From the NCBI GenBank assembly GCA_001730015.1, contig MDLA01000109.1, forward strand, positions 1 through 64,000: a stretch of DNA of 64,000 nucleotides. Reading direction: 5' to 3'. The notes beneath the pieces were generated by a model that ran no database searches, was not told where the DNA came from, and saw only the letters and a list, made by a program, of their open reading frames with translations. The number at the start of each line of letters is the position of its first letter. Positions within the stretch are counted from its first letter, which is position 1. The position numbers and the translations under genes were made by a program. This stretch comes from Chromatiales bacterium (ex Bugula neritina AB1). Lineage in GTDB: Bacteria > Pseudomonadota > Gammaproteobacteria > Granulosicoccales > Granulosicoccaceae. Positions 51,696 to 60,429 of this stretch are shown here, piece after piece.

Positions 51696-52481
51696 CTAAT
51701 AACTGAATTTCGGGTTGCGTGTGTTTCCAAACCACAGGCTCAACGGTGTGCCGAAATCCATAATCCGCGAATTGTTTCCTATATTCAGATCAAGGTGTCC
51801 GATGTTGTAGTTCGGCTGGTAGCTGTTGCCGATATTGAGGCTGTAGTTCCCGCCGCTGTAGCTGGGTTGGTAGCTGTTGCCGATGTTGAGGCTGTAGTTG
51901 CCAGCGTTGTAGCTGGGTTGGAAGCTGTTGCCGATATTGAGGCTGTAGTTGCCAGCGTTGTAGCTGGGCTGGAAGCTGTCGCCGATGTTGAGGCTATAGT
52001 TGCCAGCGTTGTAGCTTGTCTGGAAGCTATTGCCGAAGTTGAGGTTATAGTTACCAGTGTTGTAGCTCGTGGTTGAGTTAACGTTGTTAAATCCGGACCT
52101 GAAAGTACCGTCGAGATTCAGGCTGGTGCTTCCGGCGTCGAAACCTGAACTGAAGTTAACGCCTGTCCCCTGATTGCCAAAGCCGGAGGTCAGGATTGAC
52201 GGCGATCCGGAATTCAAGTGCTGGAGCGTGTTTAACAAACTGCCGGAGTTTGTATTGAATGCACTACCAGTGGCACAGTTGCATTCCTGACCATTTCCGG
52301 ATTGCTGCAATTCCTGTAGCAGAGAAAGTAATATGTTTATCAGTTGCTCAGTTAAATCACTGTTGCTGCCTGACGGGTAACCACTGCAGCTTCTGGAGGT
52401 ACCGGACTGGTCAGATCTGAGCAATGACAGAGTTTGACTCAACATTTGTGAGTTGATGTTCATGTAGTTGCTGTTCATCAT
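51696..52481 (-). CDS. Asn/Ser/Tyr-rich tandem-repeat protein
   Basis: About 261 aa from the ATG pair at 52481/52478; the frame is open to 52583 but the extra part is Arg/Pro-rich and unlike the rest. No signal peptide is evident. The N-terminal ~70 residues are Ser/Leu/Gln-rich (ELQQSGNGQECNCATG). From about residue 140, 17-residue repeats of the type YNAGNYSLNIGNSFQPS follow, five near-identical and at least one degenerate. Alternating polar and hydrophobic residues with Gly, Asn and Gln resemble beta-solenoid or amyloid-like repeats. It interrupts the transport operon on the opposite strand. No family recognised. Confidence 0.6.
   Translation of the reverse strand: MMNSNYMNINSQMLSQTLSLLRSDQSGTSRSCSGYPSGSNSDLTEQLINILLSLLQELQQSGNGQECNCATGSAFNTNSGSLLNTLQHLNSGSPSILTSGFGNQGTGVNFSSGFDAGSTSLNLDGTFRSGFNNVNSTTSYNTGNYNLNFGNSFQTSYNAGNYSLNIGDSFQPSYNAGNYSLNIGNSFQPSYNAGNYSLNIGNSYQPSYSGGNYSLNIGNSYQPNYNIGHLDLNIGNNSRIMDFGTPLSLWFGNTRNPKFSY
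51810..52064 (-). repeat. 51-bp tandem repeat array (5 units) inside the repeat-protein gene
   Basis: Five consecutive 51-bp units encode the 17-aa motif; differences between units are few (NYNLNFG versus NYSLNIG, F versus Y). A shortened sixth unit continues to ~51777. An older, degenerate unit (FDAGSTSLNLDGTFRSG) lies upstream. The low divergence suggests recent expansion and possible length variation between strains. Confidence 0.9.
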
Positions 52482-52610
52482 GGGTCTCGCATTTAGGTGC
52501 GAACAATCAATGCGTGTTCGCGGTGGCGGGACTCTACACCTGCCAGTCGCCTTGGTTGGTGATGTAATCAGCATTAGTGTCAATAATGTTAATATTTTGA
52601 ATCAAAGTGT

Positions 52611-52750
52611 TAATTAGTGCCCATCCATAAACCGGGGCGTAGCGAGGGTCACTCAGGTGCGTGAGATTTCGCCTACCACATGTGGACGGTGAAAGATCGC
52701 GTGTCCTGAGAGATCCGCAGTAGCGCTGATTTATGGATGGGCACTAATTA
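52611..52750. mobile_element. MITE-like element with 21-bp perfect inverted ends
   Basis: The left end TAATTAGTGCCCATCCATAA and one more A (52611-52631) is exactly inverted at 52730-52750. The outermost TAATTA is itself palindromic, so it may be a target duplication around a 15-bp inverted end GTGCCCATCCATAAA. The 98-bp core has no coding capacity. Size and structure fit a non-autonomous mobile element; the mobilising transposase family is not identifiable. It sits in the 316-bp gap before the livHM gene, where nothing else was seen. Confidence 0.85.
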
Positions 52751-52899
52751 GTAATGGTCTTTTTTTCCATCGGATCGAGACTTTGTGGACTTGTTCATGG
52801 CGCGCAGTTGATTGATAAGGGGGTATTGCTTCGTGTCCATGACACTAAAAATACAGATAATAAATCGAGAATAGAGTTGGGATTCAGCAGGAAAATTTT

Positions 52900-54762
52900 A
52901 TGACGAGTGGATTTATTTTCGCGCAGTTCCTTACCGGCCTGTCGAGTGCATCGTCGTTGTTTCTGGTGGCATCCGGATTGTCGCTGATTTTTGGCGTTAC
53001 GCGCATTGTTAACTTTGCCCATGGCAGTTTCTATATGCTGGGTGCATACGTTGCATACCATCTGATTGAATGGCTGCCAACCGGCATTCTTCCGTTTTGG
53101 GGTTCAGTGATTTGCGCTGCACTGGTTGTTGGTGTGGTCGGGGTTATTGTTGAGATTGTTATTCTCAGACGGATATATCATGCACCTGAGTTGTTTCAAC
53201 TGGTTGCCACATTCGGCATTGTGCTGGTGATGCAGGATACCATTCTGGCACTTTTCGGTGGGGAGGATAAATTTGGCTCGCGGGCACCAGGGCTCAAAGG
53301 AGTGGTGCGGATCTTCGGGGAACCCATTCCACAATACGACCTTCTTCTGATCGGGCTCGGGCCGGTAGTGCTGCTTGTGGTGTGGTTGCTGTTGAACAAA
53401 ACCCGCTGGGGAACATTGGTGCGTGCCGCAACACAGGATCGCGATATGGTGGCAGCGCTCGGGGTAAACCAGGCCTGGCTGTTTACCTCTGTATTTTTTC
53501 TCGGCTCCGCACTGGCGGGGCTCGGTGGAGCGGTGCAGGTTCCGCGGGAATCAATCAATCTTCTGATGGATCTCAGCATTATTGCGGAAGCGTTTGTTGT
53601 TGTTGTGATTGGTGGTATGGGCAGTATTGTCGGGGCATTTCTTGCTGCCGTGCTTATCGCTGAACTGAATGCATTCGGTATTCTGATAATGCCGCAGATT
53701 ACCATCGTACTCGCTTTTCTGGTGATGGCTGTTGTACTGGTGGTAAGGCCGTGGGGTTTGCTTGGAAAGCCGGATGTAATTCAACATGCCGGTGATCAAA
53801 TCGATATGCCGCTGCGCGAAGCGGGCTGGGCTGGCAAGGTCATCGGGCTGCTGGTAGTAGCGGCACTGATTGCGGTTCCGTACCTTCTGGATGATTTTGG
53901 TATCGTACTGGCAACGGATATTATTATTTTTGCGTTGTTTGCTGCCAGCCTGCATTTCCTGATGGGCAACAGTGGCATGGTGTCGTTCGGGCATGCAGCA
54001 TACTTTGCACTTGGCGCCTATGCTTCTGCGCTGGTGTTTCGCCATCTTAACGGATCCATGGAACTCGCACTGCTCCTCGGGCCGATTGCAGCCCTGGTTG
54101 GTGCGCTGGTATTTGGCTGGTTCTGCGTTCGCTTATCGGGTGTCTATCTGGCGATGCTGACTCTGGCTGCGGCACAGATTGTCTGGTCTGTTACCTATTC
54201 CTGGGGCGATGTCACCGGGGGTGATGATGGCATGCTTGGTATCTGGCCTGCAGAGTGGGCTAGAAGCAAGCACGCGTTTTATTATCTGACGCTGGCATTG
54301 TGCGGGGGCGGTGTTCTTATCCTTCGAAAGATTACCCATGCGCCGTTTGGCTATGTTTTGCGCGGAGGCAGAGATTCGTCAGTTCGAACAGAATCTATAG
54401 GTATACATTTACTCCGGCATCGGCATCTGGGCTTTGCAGTGGCCGGCCTGTTTGCCGGAGTCGCCGGTTCGATTTATGTTTTTTCTAAAGGTAGTATTTT
54501 CCCTGATGAAGCAGCAATCCCCCGGTCTATCGATGGACTGGTGATGGTATTGCTGGGTGGGGTGCACACGCTCGCCGGGCCGTTAGTTGGTGCTGGTGTT
54601 TTTAGATTACTGGAAGATCAAATATCGCGACTCGATTTCTGGCGTGCAATTCTCGGGGCTATTATTATATTGCTGGTGGTTGTAGCACCGCAGGGGGTTG
54701 CCGGCTTTTTCCATACACTGGCCATTCGCATTGGTCTGGCAAAAGGGCGTGAATCAGCATGA
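52900..54762 (+). CDS. Fused LivH-LivM branched-chain-type ABC permease
   Basis: A 620-aa inner-membrane protein made of two permeases normally encoded separately. Residues ~1-290 match LivH (ASGLSLIFGVTRIVNFAHGS; GMGSIVGAFLAA). Residues ~305-620 match LivM (LMGNSGMVSFGHAAYFALGA; GVAGSIYVFSKG). Its end overlaps livG by 4 bp (ATGA). It starts at an ATG after CAGGAAA. It transports the ligand of the binding protein at 50373. Confidence 0.92.
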   Translation: MTSGFIFAQFLTGLSSASSLFLVASGLSLIFGVTRIVNFAHGSFYMLGAYVAYHLIEWLPTGILPFWGSVICAALVVGVVGVIVEIVILRRIYHAPELFQLVATFGIVLVMQDTILALFGGEDKFGSRAPGLKGVVRIFGEPIPQYDLLLIGLGPVVLLVVWLLLNKTRWGTLVRAATQDRDMVAALGVNQAWLFTSVFFLGSALAGLGGAVQVPRESINLLMDLSIIAEAFVVVVIGGMGSIVGAFLAAVLIAELNAFGILIMPQITIVLAFLVMAVVLVVRPWGLLGKPDVIQHAGDQIDMPLREAGWAGKVIGLLVVAALIAVPYLLDDFGIVLATDIIIFALFAASLHFLMGNSGMVSFGHAAYFALGAYASALVFRHLNGSMELALLLGPIAALVGALVFGWFCVRLSGVYLAMLTLAAAQIVWSVTYSWGDVTGGDDGMLGIWPAEWARSKHAFYYLTLALCGGGVLILRKITHAPFGYVLRGGRDSSVRTESIGIHLLRHRHLGFAVAGLFAGVAGSIYVFSKGSIFPDEAAIPRSIDGLVMVLLGGVHTLAGPLVGAGVFRLLEDQISRLDFWRAILGAIIILLVVVAPQGVAGFFHTLAIRIGLAKGRESA

Positions 54763-55559
54763 GTACACCGGCTAGTGTGTCTTCGCCATCTGTGTTGCAG
54801 GTGGATTCGCTGTGCAAATCTTTCGGCGGTGTTGATGCCGTAGACAAGGTTTCATTTTTTGTCAGGCAAGGGGAGTTGCTGGCGCTGATAGGCCCGAATG
54901 GCGCAGGGAAAACTACCTGCTTCAATATGCTTAACGGGCAGTTAAAGCCGGACAGTGGCACGGTGATCTTAAACGGAGAAAATATAACGGCTTTGCATCC
55001 GCGGCAGGTATGGCGCCGCGGAGTGGGTAGAACTTTTCAAATTACCGCCACCTATTCCTCAATGACGGTCTCCGAAAACGTACAGATGGCGCTGATTTCC
55101 AAACACCGTAAAGGGCTGTCGTTGTTCAGCTCAGCGAGCAAATTGTATTGCGATGAGGCACTCGCACTTCTGGAGCTGGTGGGGATGCAATCTCAGGCTC
55201 AACGCTCAGCGGGAATACTGGCGTACGGAGATTTAAAACGACTGGAGCTGGCAATCGCTCTGGCACATGAGCCGGTATTGCTTTTAATGGATGAGCCAAC
55301 GGCGGGAATGGCACCTGGTGAAAGAGCCGAGCTCATGGAGCTAACTGCCGAAATCGTCGTCGAGCGTGGATTGTCTGTGTTATTCACTGAGCACGATATG
55401 GACGTGGTTTTCGGTCACTCCGACCGGATTATGGTGCTCAACAGAGGACAGCTGATTGCGCAGGGAGACGCTGACAGCATTCGCAATAATGAGCAAGTGC
55501 AGGATGTCTATCTTGGTGGCGGTTCTATGTTTGCCACGGGAGCTGCAAATCATGCTTGA
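54759..55559 (+). CDS. livG: LivG-type ABC ATP-binding protein
   Basis: A 266-aa ATPase of the branched-chain-type importer. Walker A is GPNGAGKTT (~45-53), with VGRTFQITATYSSMTV as the Q-loop region. The signature is degenerate: LSYG-like, here LAYGDLKRLELA; Walker B is LLLMDEPTAGM. It overlaps genes on both sides by 4 and 8 bp, so livHM-livG-livF are translationally coupled. Confidence 0.93.
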   Translation: MSTPASVSSPSVLQVDSLCKSFGGVDAVDKVSFFVRQGELLALIGPNGAGKTTCFNMLNGQLKPDSGTVILNGENITALHPRQVWRRGVGRTFQITATYSSMTVSENVQMALISKHRKGLSLFSSASKLYCDEALALLELVGMQSQAQRSAGILAYGDLKRLELAIALAHEPVLLLMDEPTAGMAPGERAELMELTAEIVVERGLSVLFTEHDMDVVFGHSDRIMVLNRGQLIAQGDADSIRNNEQVQDVYLGGGSMFATGAANHA

Positions 55560-56253
55560 ACTGGACTCAGTAAGTGCCGGCTACGGCAAAGCTCGAATTC
55601 TCAACGATCTCAGCTTAAAGGTTGATCGAGGTCAGGTTGTCGCGTTGCTCGGCAGGAATGGAGCTGGTAAATCCACGACGATGAAAACCGTTATCGGTTT
55701 GCTGGCTGCAACAGCGGGTCGGGTGAAGTTTCTGGGTGAAGATATCACCCGTTTTCCGTGTCATCGAACGGCGCAACTGGGTGTCGGCTATGTGCCTGAA
55801 GACCGTCGTGTGTTTCCCGAACTCAGCGTTGATGAAAACCTGGAGGTCGGGCGTCAGCCACCTCGTGAAGGTTTTACACCATGGAGCGCGGATGCGCTTT
55901 TTAAGCTGTTTCCGAATTTACTTGAGAGACGTAAAAACCTGGGGAAGCAATTGTCCGGAGGTGAGCAGCAAATGCTGACTATTGCCCGCACATTAATGGG
56001 TAATCCGCAGCTGATACTTCTCGATGAACCATCTGAGGGCCTGGCGCCGAGAATCGTGGAGCAAATGGCCGAGACAATAATAAAATTGAAAGCAAGCGGC
56101 ATGACAGTTCTGCTTTCAGAGCAGAATCTACATTTTGCACGGCTGGTTGCTGATCATGCCTATGTTATAGAGAAAGGCAGCGTATGCTTTGACGGTTCTA
56201 TCGCTGCACTTGACGATAACCCGGAAATACTAGCGACTTATCTGGCCGTATAG
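55552..56253 (+). CDS. livF: LivF-type ABC ATP-binding protein
   Basis: A 233-aa second ATPase, from the ATG at 55552 in the ATGCTTGA overlap; upstream frame is open but lies within livG. Walker A is GRNGAGKST, the signature LSGGEQQML, Walker B LILLDEPSEGL, with PEDRRVFPELSVDENL the LivF-typical block. It completes the importer and ends the plus-strand operon. Confidence 0.94.
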   Translation: MLELDSVSAGYGKARILNDLSLKVDRGQVVALLGRNGAGKSTTMKTVIGLLAATAGRVKFLGEDITRFPCHRTAQLGVGYVPEDRRVFPELSVDENLEVGRQPPREGFTPWSADALFKLFPNLLERRKNLGKQLSGGEQQMLTIARTLMGNPQLILLDEPSEGLAPRIVEQMAETIIKLKASGMTVLLSEQNLHFARLVADHAYVIEKGSVCFDGSIAALDDNPEILATYLAV

Positions 56254-56282
56254 GCTGAATAGCTGAAGCTCGATTTTCCGCG

Positions 56283-56723
56283 TTATGCTGTGGTCACGTA
56301 GCGTAAAATTTCGACCACCTGCTCCGGTGTTTTGGCCCACGCCATGGCAGCGCCATCGACTTCTTTTAGCGGATGGATAATATTTTCATCGTGCAGGGTA
56401 ATAAATGGTTTATCGAGTGCTGCGAGTTGACCCGCGTCGAACGCGGCATTCCATTGCTTGTATTTATCACCGAATCGAACCACGGCGATATCGCATTTGG
56501 CGATCAGGCTTCGCGTCCTGATACTATTCACTTTCGAAGACTTATGATCGCGCCAGAAACTGCTGCTCTCTTCGCCAAGCACATCGCCGGCAGCGTCGCT
56601 GGCATCATGGTCGGTTACGGCAGAGCAGAAGGAAACGGGCAGATTATGCTGCCGGGCACCGTTTGCTATCTGAAGTCGCCAGTCTGTGTGTATTTCACCG
56701 GAAAGATAAACAAGCCAGGTCAT
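56283..56723 (-). CDS. ytoQ: YtoQ family protein
   Basis: A 146-aa protein from the ATG at 56723, matching the ~148 aa of YtoQ; the frame is open upstream but unlike the family. MTWLVYLSGEIHTDWR, CDIAVVRFGDKYKQWNAAFDAG and LDKPFITLHDENIIHPLKEVD are the conserved blocks, resembling a nucleoside 2-deoxyribosyltransferase-like fold. Function not established. It is convergent with livF. Confidence 0.85.
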   Translation of the reverse strand: MTWLVYLSGEIHTDWRLQIANGARQHNLPVSFCSAVTDHDASDAAGDVLGEESSSFWRDHKSSKVNSIRTRSLIAKCDIAVVRFGDKYKQWNAAFDAGQLAALDKPFITLHDENIIHPLKEVDGAAMAWAKTPEQVVEILRYVTTA

Positions 56724-56972
56724 TTTTTTATTTCTCGTCAGGGCGCGATAGCCAAGTGTACTTACTTGTACGTGCGATGGATAAACAACCATTAGCATAG
56801 TGCTTATGTGCCACTTCTGTCCAATGGCTGCTGTGGTGGCAAACATCCCAAGTGTTACTGTTTCAAAATGAAGCTGGTACTGTCGTAAGTACTGACCCGA
56901 ATTGCGGATGGGATAGTGGCCTTGCTTTCGGGTATTATCGGTTTATCAGAATAAAATCGAAGGGCATTGCGC

Positions 56973-58736
56973 ATGGCACAAGATAATTCAGCAAAGAATG
57001 GCAAATCGAAAATAACGCCGGAGCAGTTAAGAAGTTATCGATGGCTTGGCGAGGACGACCTGCGCTCTTCGAGTCATCGCTCGCGGTTCATGCAAATTGG
57101 TTTTTCCGAGGAGGATTGGGCCGGGCGACCGCTTATTGCCATCGTTAATACATGGTCGGATATCAATCAGTGTCATTCGCATTTCAAGCATCGGGTCGAC
57201 GACATCAAGCGAGGCATTCTACAAGCTGGCGGGCTGCCGATAGAATTGCCTGCGATCTCCCTGTCAGAGCCGATTGTTAAACCCTCTGCAATGTTGTATC
57301 GAAATTTTCTGGCTATGGAAACCGAAGAATTATTACGCAGTCATCCAATTGATGGTGCAGTGCTGATGGGCGGTTGCGATAAAACCACCCCGGCGTTGCT
57401 GATGGGCGCAATCAGCATGAATATACCGGCCATTTATGTACCGGCCGGGCCGATGCTTAGAGGTCACTGGCGCGGTAAAACCCTTGGGTCTGGCTCAGAC
57501 TCATGGAAATACTGGGATGATCTTCGCGCCGGCGAAATAGAACGCGAGGACTGGAACGAGGTTATGGGCGGAATTGCGCGCTCTTACGGAACTTGCATGA
57601 CGATGGGTACGGCCGCCACCATGATGTCTATTGCCGATAGCATCGGTATGTGTCTGAACGGTGCCAGTTCGATTCCAGCGGCCGATTCGGGTCATATAAG
57701 AATGTGCAGTGCCTCCGGCCGACGAATTGTCGAGATGGTCTGGGATGATTTCAAACCGTCAGATATATTGAATCGCAAGGCCTATGAAAACGGGGTTTCA
57801 GCGGCAATGGCGATGGGCTGTTCGACTAATGCAATCATTCACCTGATCGCCATGGCCAGGCGCAGCGGAGTAGATTTGAGTCTGAATGATTTTGAATTGA
57901 AAAGCCGCCGGGTACCGGTCATAGCTAATGTGCGGCCCAGTGGTGATAAATACCTGATGGAAGATTTTTTCTATGCGGGTGGCCTGCCAGCGATGCTCGC
58001 GCAAATAAAAGACGAACTCCATACCGACTGCATTACTGTTTCCGGCAAAACCATAGGTGATGTCGTCGCCCGTGCAGAAGTGTATAACGACGATGTGATT
58101 CGTACCACCGGCAACCCGATTTATGCTGAAGGTGCACTGGCGGTTTTAAAAGGTTCTCTGGCCCCGGATGGTTGCGTAATCAAGCCGTCGGCCTGTGAGG
58201 AACGCTTGCTCAAGCATCAGGGACCGGCGCTGGTTTACGATAACTATGAAGAGCTTAAAGCTTCAATAGACGATCCCGAACTGGACGTAACGGCAGATAC
58301 TGTACTTGTATTGCGCAATGCTGGGCCTAAAGGCGGGCCAGGGATGCCGGAATGGGGGATGCTGCCAATTCCGCAGAAACTGCTGAAGCAGGGCGTAAGG
58401 GATATGGTGCGGATATCGGATGCCCGAATGAGCGGTACCAGTTATGGTGCCTGCATTCTCCATGTGGCCCCTGAGTCCTATGTGGGGGGGGCGTTGGCGC
58501 TGGTGAAGACAGGAGATATAATTGCTGTCGATGTTGCAGCACGATCGATTGATTTACAGGTAGATCAGGCTGAATTGCAGCGGCGGCGTGACGAATGGCA
58601 GCAACCGCAGGCACGCTACGAGCGGGGCTACGGCTGGATGTTTTCGCGCCATATTCTACAAGCCGATAGCGGCTGCGATTTCGATTTTCTGGAAACCTCG
58701 CATGGCAGACCTGTCGATGAACCTGCGATATTCTAG
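56973..58736 (+). CDS. IlvD/Edd-family dehydratase, sugar-acid (arabonate-type)
   Basis: A 587-aa dehydratase from the ATG at 56973 with GAAGGG upstream. Cys in NQCHSHF, GGCDKTTPA and YGTCMTMGTA are the three cluster ligands of the [2Fe-2S] L-arabinonate dehydratase subgroup, and the length matches it better than IlvD proper. It converts an aldonate to a 2-keto-3-deoxy sugar acid. Nearby aldo/keto reductase and SDR genes fit a non-phosphorylative sugar oxidation route (arabinose-, galactose- or fucose-like). The exact sugar acid is not predictable. Confidence 0.88.
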   Translation: MAQDNSAKNGKSKITPEQLRSYRWLGEDDLRSSSHRSRFMQIGFSEEDWAGRPLIAIVNTWSDINQCHSHFKHRVDDIKRGILQAGGLPIELPAISLSEPIVKPSAMLYRNFLAMETEELLRSHPIDGAVLMGGCDKTTPALLMGAISMNIPAIYVPAGPMLRGHWRGKTLGSGSDSWKYWDDLRAGEIEREDWNEVMGGIARSYGTCMTMGTAATMMSIADSIGMCLNGASSIPAADSGHIRMCSASGRRIVEMVWDDFKPSDILNRKAYENGVSAAMAMGCSTNAIIHLIAMARRSGVDLSLNDFELKSRRVPVIANVRPSGDKYLMEDFFYAGGLPAMLAQIKDELHTDCITVSGKTIGDVVARAEVYNDDVIRTTGNPIYAEGALAVLKGSLAPDGCVIKPSACEERLLKHQGPALVYDNYEELKASIDDPELDVTADTVLVLRNAGPKGGPGMPEWGMLPIPQKLLKQGVRDMVRISDARMSGTSYGACILHVAPESYVGGALALVKTGDIIAVDVAARSIDLQVDQAELQRRRDEWQQPQARYERGYGWMFSRHILQADSGCDFDFLETSHGRPVDEPAIF

Positions 58737-58745
58737 GAAAAATAT

Positions 58746-59459
58746 CTATGAGCCCAAAGAGGCTCTTGTTAGTTGTGTGGCGGTAATTTGCTTTTGAATA
58801 TCACTGATTGGACGTACCCATGGATTGAGAGCGCGAATTTTTCCGGGCATCATTTCTATAGCTGAAAGCGCACTCTCCAAACTGCTGTAAACACCGGACG
58901 AATACCCGTATACAAGACGATCACTTGGTGTTTTCTTGAATGGAAATACTATGATTGGAAATTCACTCGCAAAGGCTTCAGCACTTTCAAATAGCAAATC
59001 CTTGTCCGGGGATGATTCAAATTGAATGGTATACTGCTCGGGGTCAAGGTCGAACATTCGTTTTGCGCTGAGGGGAGTATTCTGTGAAGAGTTCAGTTTC
59101 CCTAATTTGCCTGAGCCTGAGCCTGAGCTGATTATATTATTCGCAACTGCCGGTATTTCAATTTTATCTGAAGTTATAGCGTGATCTAACGGGGTTGAAG
59201 CGGGCGCTGCTGCCACGCTGACACTGGTTGAGGAAGAGTTCAGGAAGTTATCTGCAACCGGATAAGCGAACCAGACAGCGGCGGCTACCATGCCAATTTG
59301 AGCTATCGTTTTCCCGGAGCCAATGAGAAAAAAAAGAAAAGGATAGGAATACTTATTGTAAGCGCGAAAGACACGATATTTCTCCCTTAATTCGAACGGA
59401 CTTAACACTGTAGGTTCCTCTGCCTGAATTAATGAAATGCAGTTTCCCGACGGGTTCAC
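58746..59459 (-). CDS. Membrane-anchored SPOR-domain protein
   Basis: A 237-aa protein. One TM segment lies at about 51-67 (TIAQIGMVAAAVWFAYP), followed by a Ser/Ala-rich linker (to ~135). The C-terminal ~80 residues (YTIQFESSPDKDLLFESAEAF ... LVYGYSSGVYSSLESALSAI ... LNPWVRPISDIQKQI) fit a SPOR fold, which binds denuded peptidoglycan. The N-terminal ~45 residues would be cytoplasmic. No division gene is adjacent. Confidence 0.72.
   Translation of the reverse strand: MNPSGNCISLIQAEEPTVLSPFELREKYRVFRAYNKYSYPFLFFLIGSGKTIAQIGMVAAAVWFAYPVADNFLNSSSTSVSVAAAPASTPLDHAITSDKIEIPAVANNIISSGSGSGKLGKLNSSQNTPLSAKRMFDLDPEQYTIQFESSPDKDLLFESAEAFASEFPIIVFPFKKTPSDRLVYGYSSGVYSSLESALSAIEMMPGKIRALNPWVRPISDIQKQITATQLTRASLGS
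58750..58765. terminator. Short hairpin at convergent gene ends
   Basis: GAGCC and GGCTC flank a 6-base loop, followed by TTGTT on the plus strand, just after the dehydratase stop and inside the last codons of the SPOR gene. It is weak and may end the dehydratase transcript. Confidence 0.35.
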
Positions 59460-59597
59460 CCGCTGGCGCTAATCACAACTGCCGGTTTTCCGGAGCGCGG
59501 AGTCTGACATAACTGTCTGCATTAATTCGTGACTTGATTCTTTGTTTTTTGATGTTATTTATCGTTATTGAGAAGAATGGGAATCAGGTGGCAGCAA

Positions 59598-60425
59598 ATG
59601 AACTTACTACACGGGAAGATAGCGCTGATCACCGGGGCGTCAGCGCCAAATGGTATAGGCCGCGCTATTGCGCATAAACTCGCGGAGAATGGTGCCTCTG
59701 TTGTTGTAACCGATGTGGCTGGAGATCTTTTAATTAATGACCAAAGTCATTGCAGACTGGAATTGCTGAAATCCCTGGTCGCGGAGATTGATGGCACTGG
59801 TCGTACCGCGATGTGGCTCGATCTTGATGTGACAAATGCTACTGACATTGAGCGATGTGTAAGCCGTGTGCTTCGCAAGTTCGGGCGGATTGATTTGTTG
59901 GTCAACAATGCTGGCTCAACAATCGGAGCGGACAATTTTCTTTCGACCACAGCAGAGCAATGGGAGAAGAGTTTTCAGGTGAATATTCTAGGCCCGATGA
60001 TGCTGTGCAAGGCGGTGATCCCGCAGATGCAGACAAATGGTGGTGGGAGGATCATCAATATCGGTTCTACAGGTAGTCTCGGGGCAGAGGCAGGGTTTGG
60101 CGCTTATACAGCAATGAAGCATGGTCTTGCGGGCATGAGCAAAACACTGGCAGCTGAATTTGGCAAGGATGGTATTCTGTGCAATACCGTGTGTCCTGGT
60201 TATATAGAAACCGATATGCATTTGGCAGTCAACGCAAGGCTGGCATCAGAAAATAATCTGGCCATTGAACAAGTAAAGGAACGTCGTTACACCGCTGTAG
60301 CCGTCAGAAGCGCTGGTACACCGCAAGATGTCGCTGACGCTGTGGTTTATTTGTCCGGGCCGAATTCAGCCTATGTTACTGGCATAAATCTTCCTGTGAG
60401 TGGAGGGGTTCCATTCGGAATATAG
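59598..60425 (+). CDS. SDR-family oxidoreductase (sugar-acid module)
   Basis: A 275-aa classical SDR. The ATG at 59598 has AGGTGG at proper spacing and begins directly before the Rossmann strand (MNLLHGKIALITGASAPNGIG); a TTG and ATG 21-30 bp upstream are weaker. NNAG is in LLVNNAGSTIG and the active site is Ser in GSTGSLG with YTAMK. The insertion in the glycine motif (GASAPNGIG) is unusual but tolerated. Between a sugar-acid dehydratase and an aldose reductase, oxidation of a keto-deoxy sugar acid is plausible. Only 4 bp separate it from the MFS gene end. Confidence 0.87.
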   Translation: MNLLHGKIALITGASAPNGIGRAIAHKLAENGASVVVTDVAGDLLINDQSHCRLELLKSLVAEIDGTGRTAMWLDLDVTNATDIERCVSRVLRKFGRIDLLVNNAGSTIGADNFLSTTAEQWEKSFQVNILGPMMLCKAVIPQMQTNGGGRIINIGSTGSLGAEAGFGAYTAMKHGLAGMSKTLAAEFGKDGILCNTVCPGYIETDMHLAVNARLASENNLAIEQVKERRYTAVAVRSAGTPQDVADAVVYLSGPNSAYVTGINLPVSGGVPFGI

Positions 60426-60429
60426 ATTT

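Noticed and set aside
51795-52076. Plus-strand frame of 93 codons rich in Val/Ala/Glu repeats opposite the repeat-protein gene
   Set aside because: It is the antisense reading of the 51-bp array, open only because each unit repeats without stops. The minus-strand frame is longer, extends beyond the array and has a plausible start.
51777-52076. Possible CRISPR array
   Set aside because: The units are contiguous 51-bp tandem repeats in coding frame with no spacers and no cas genes nearby.
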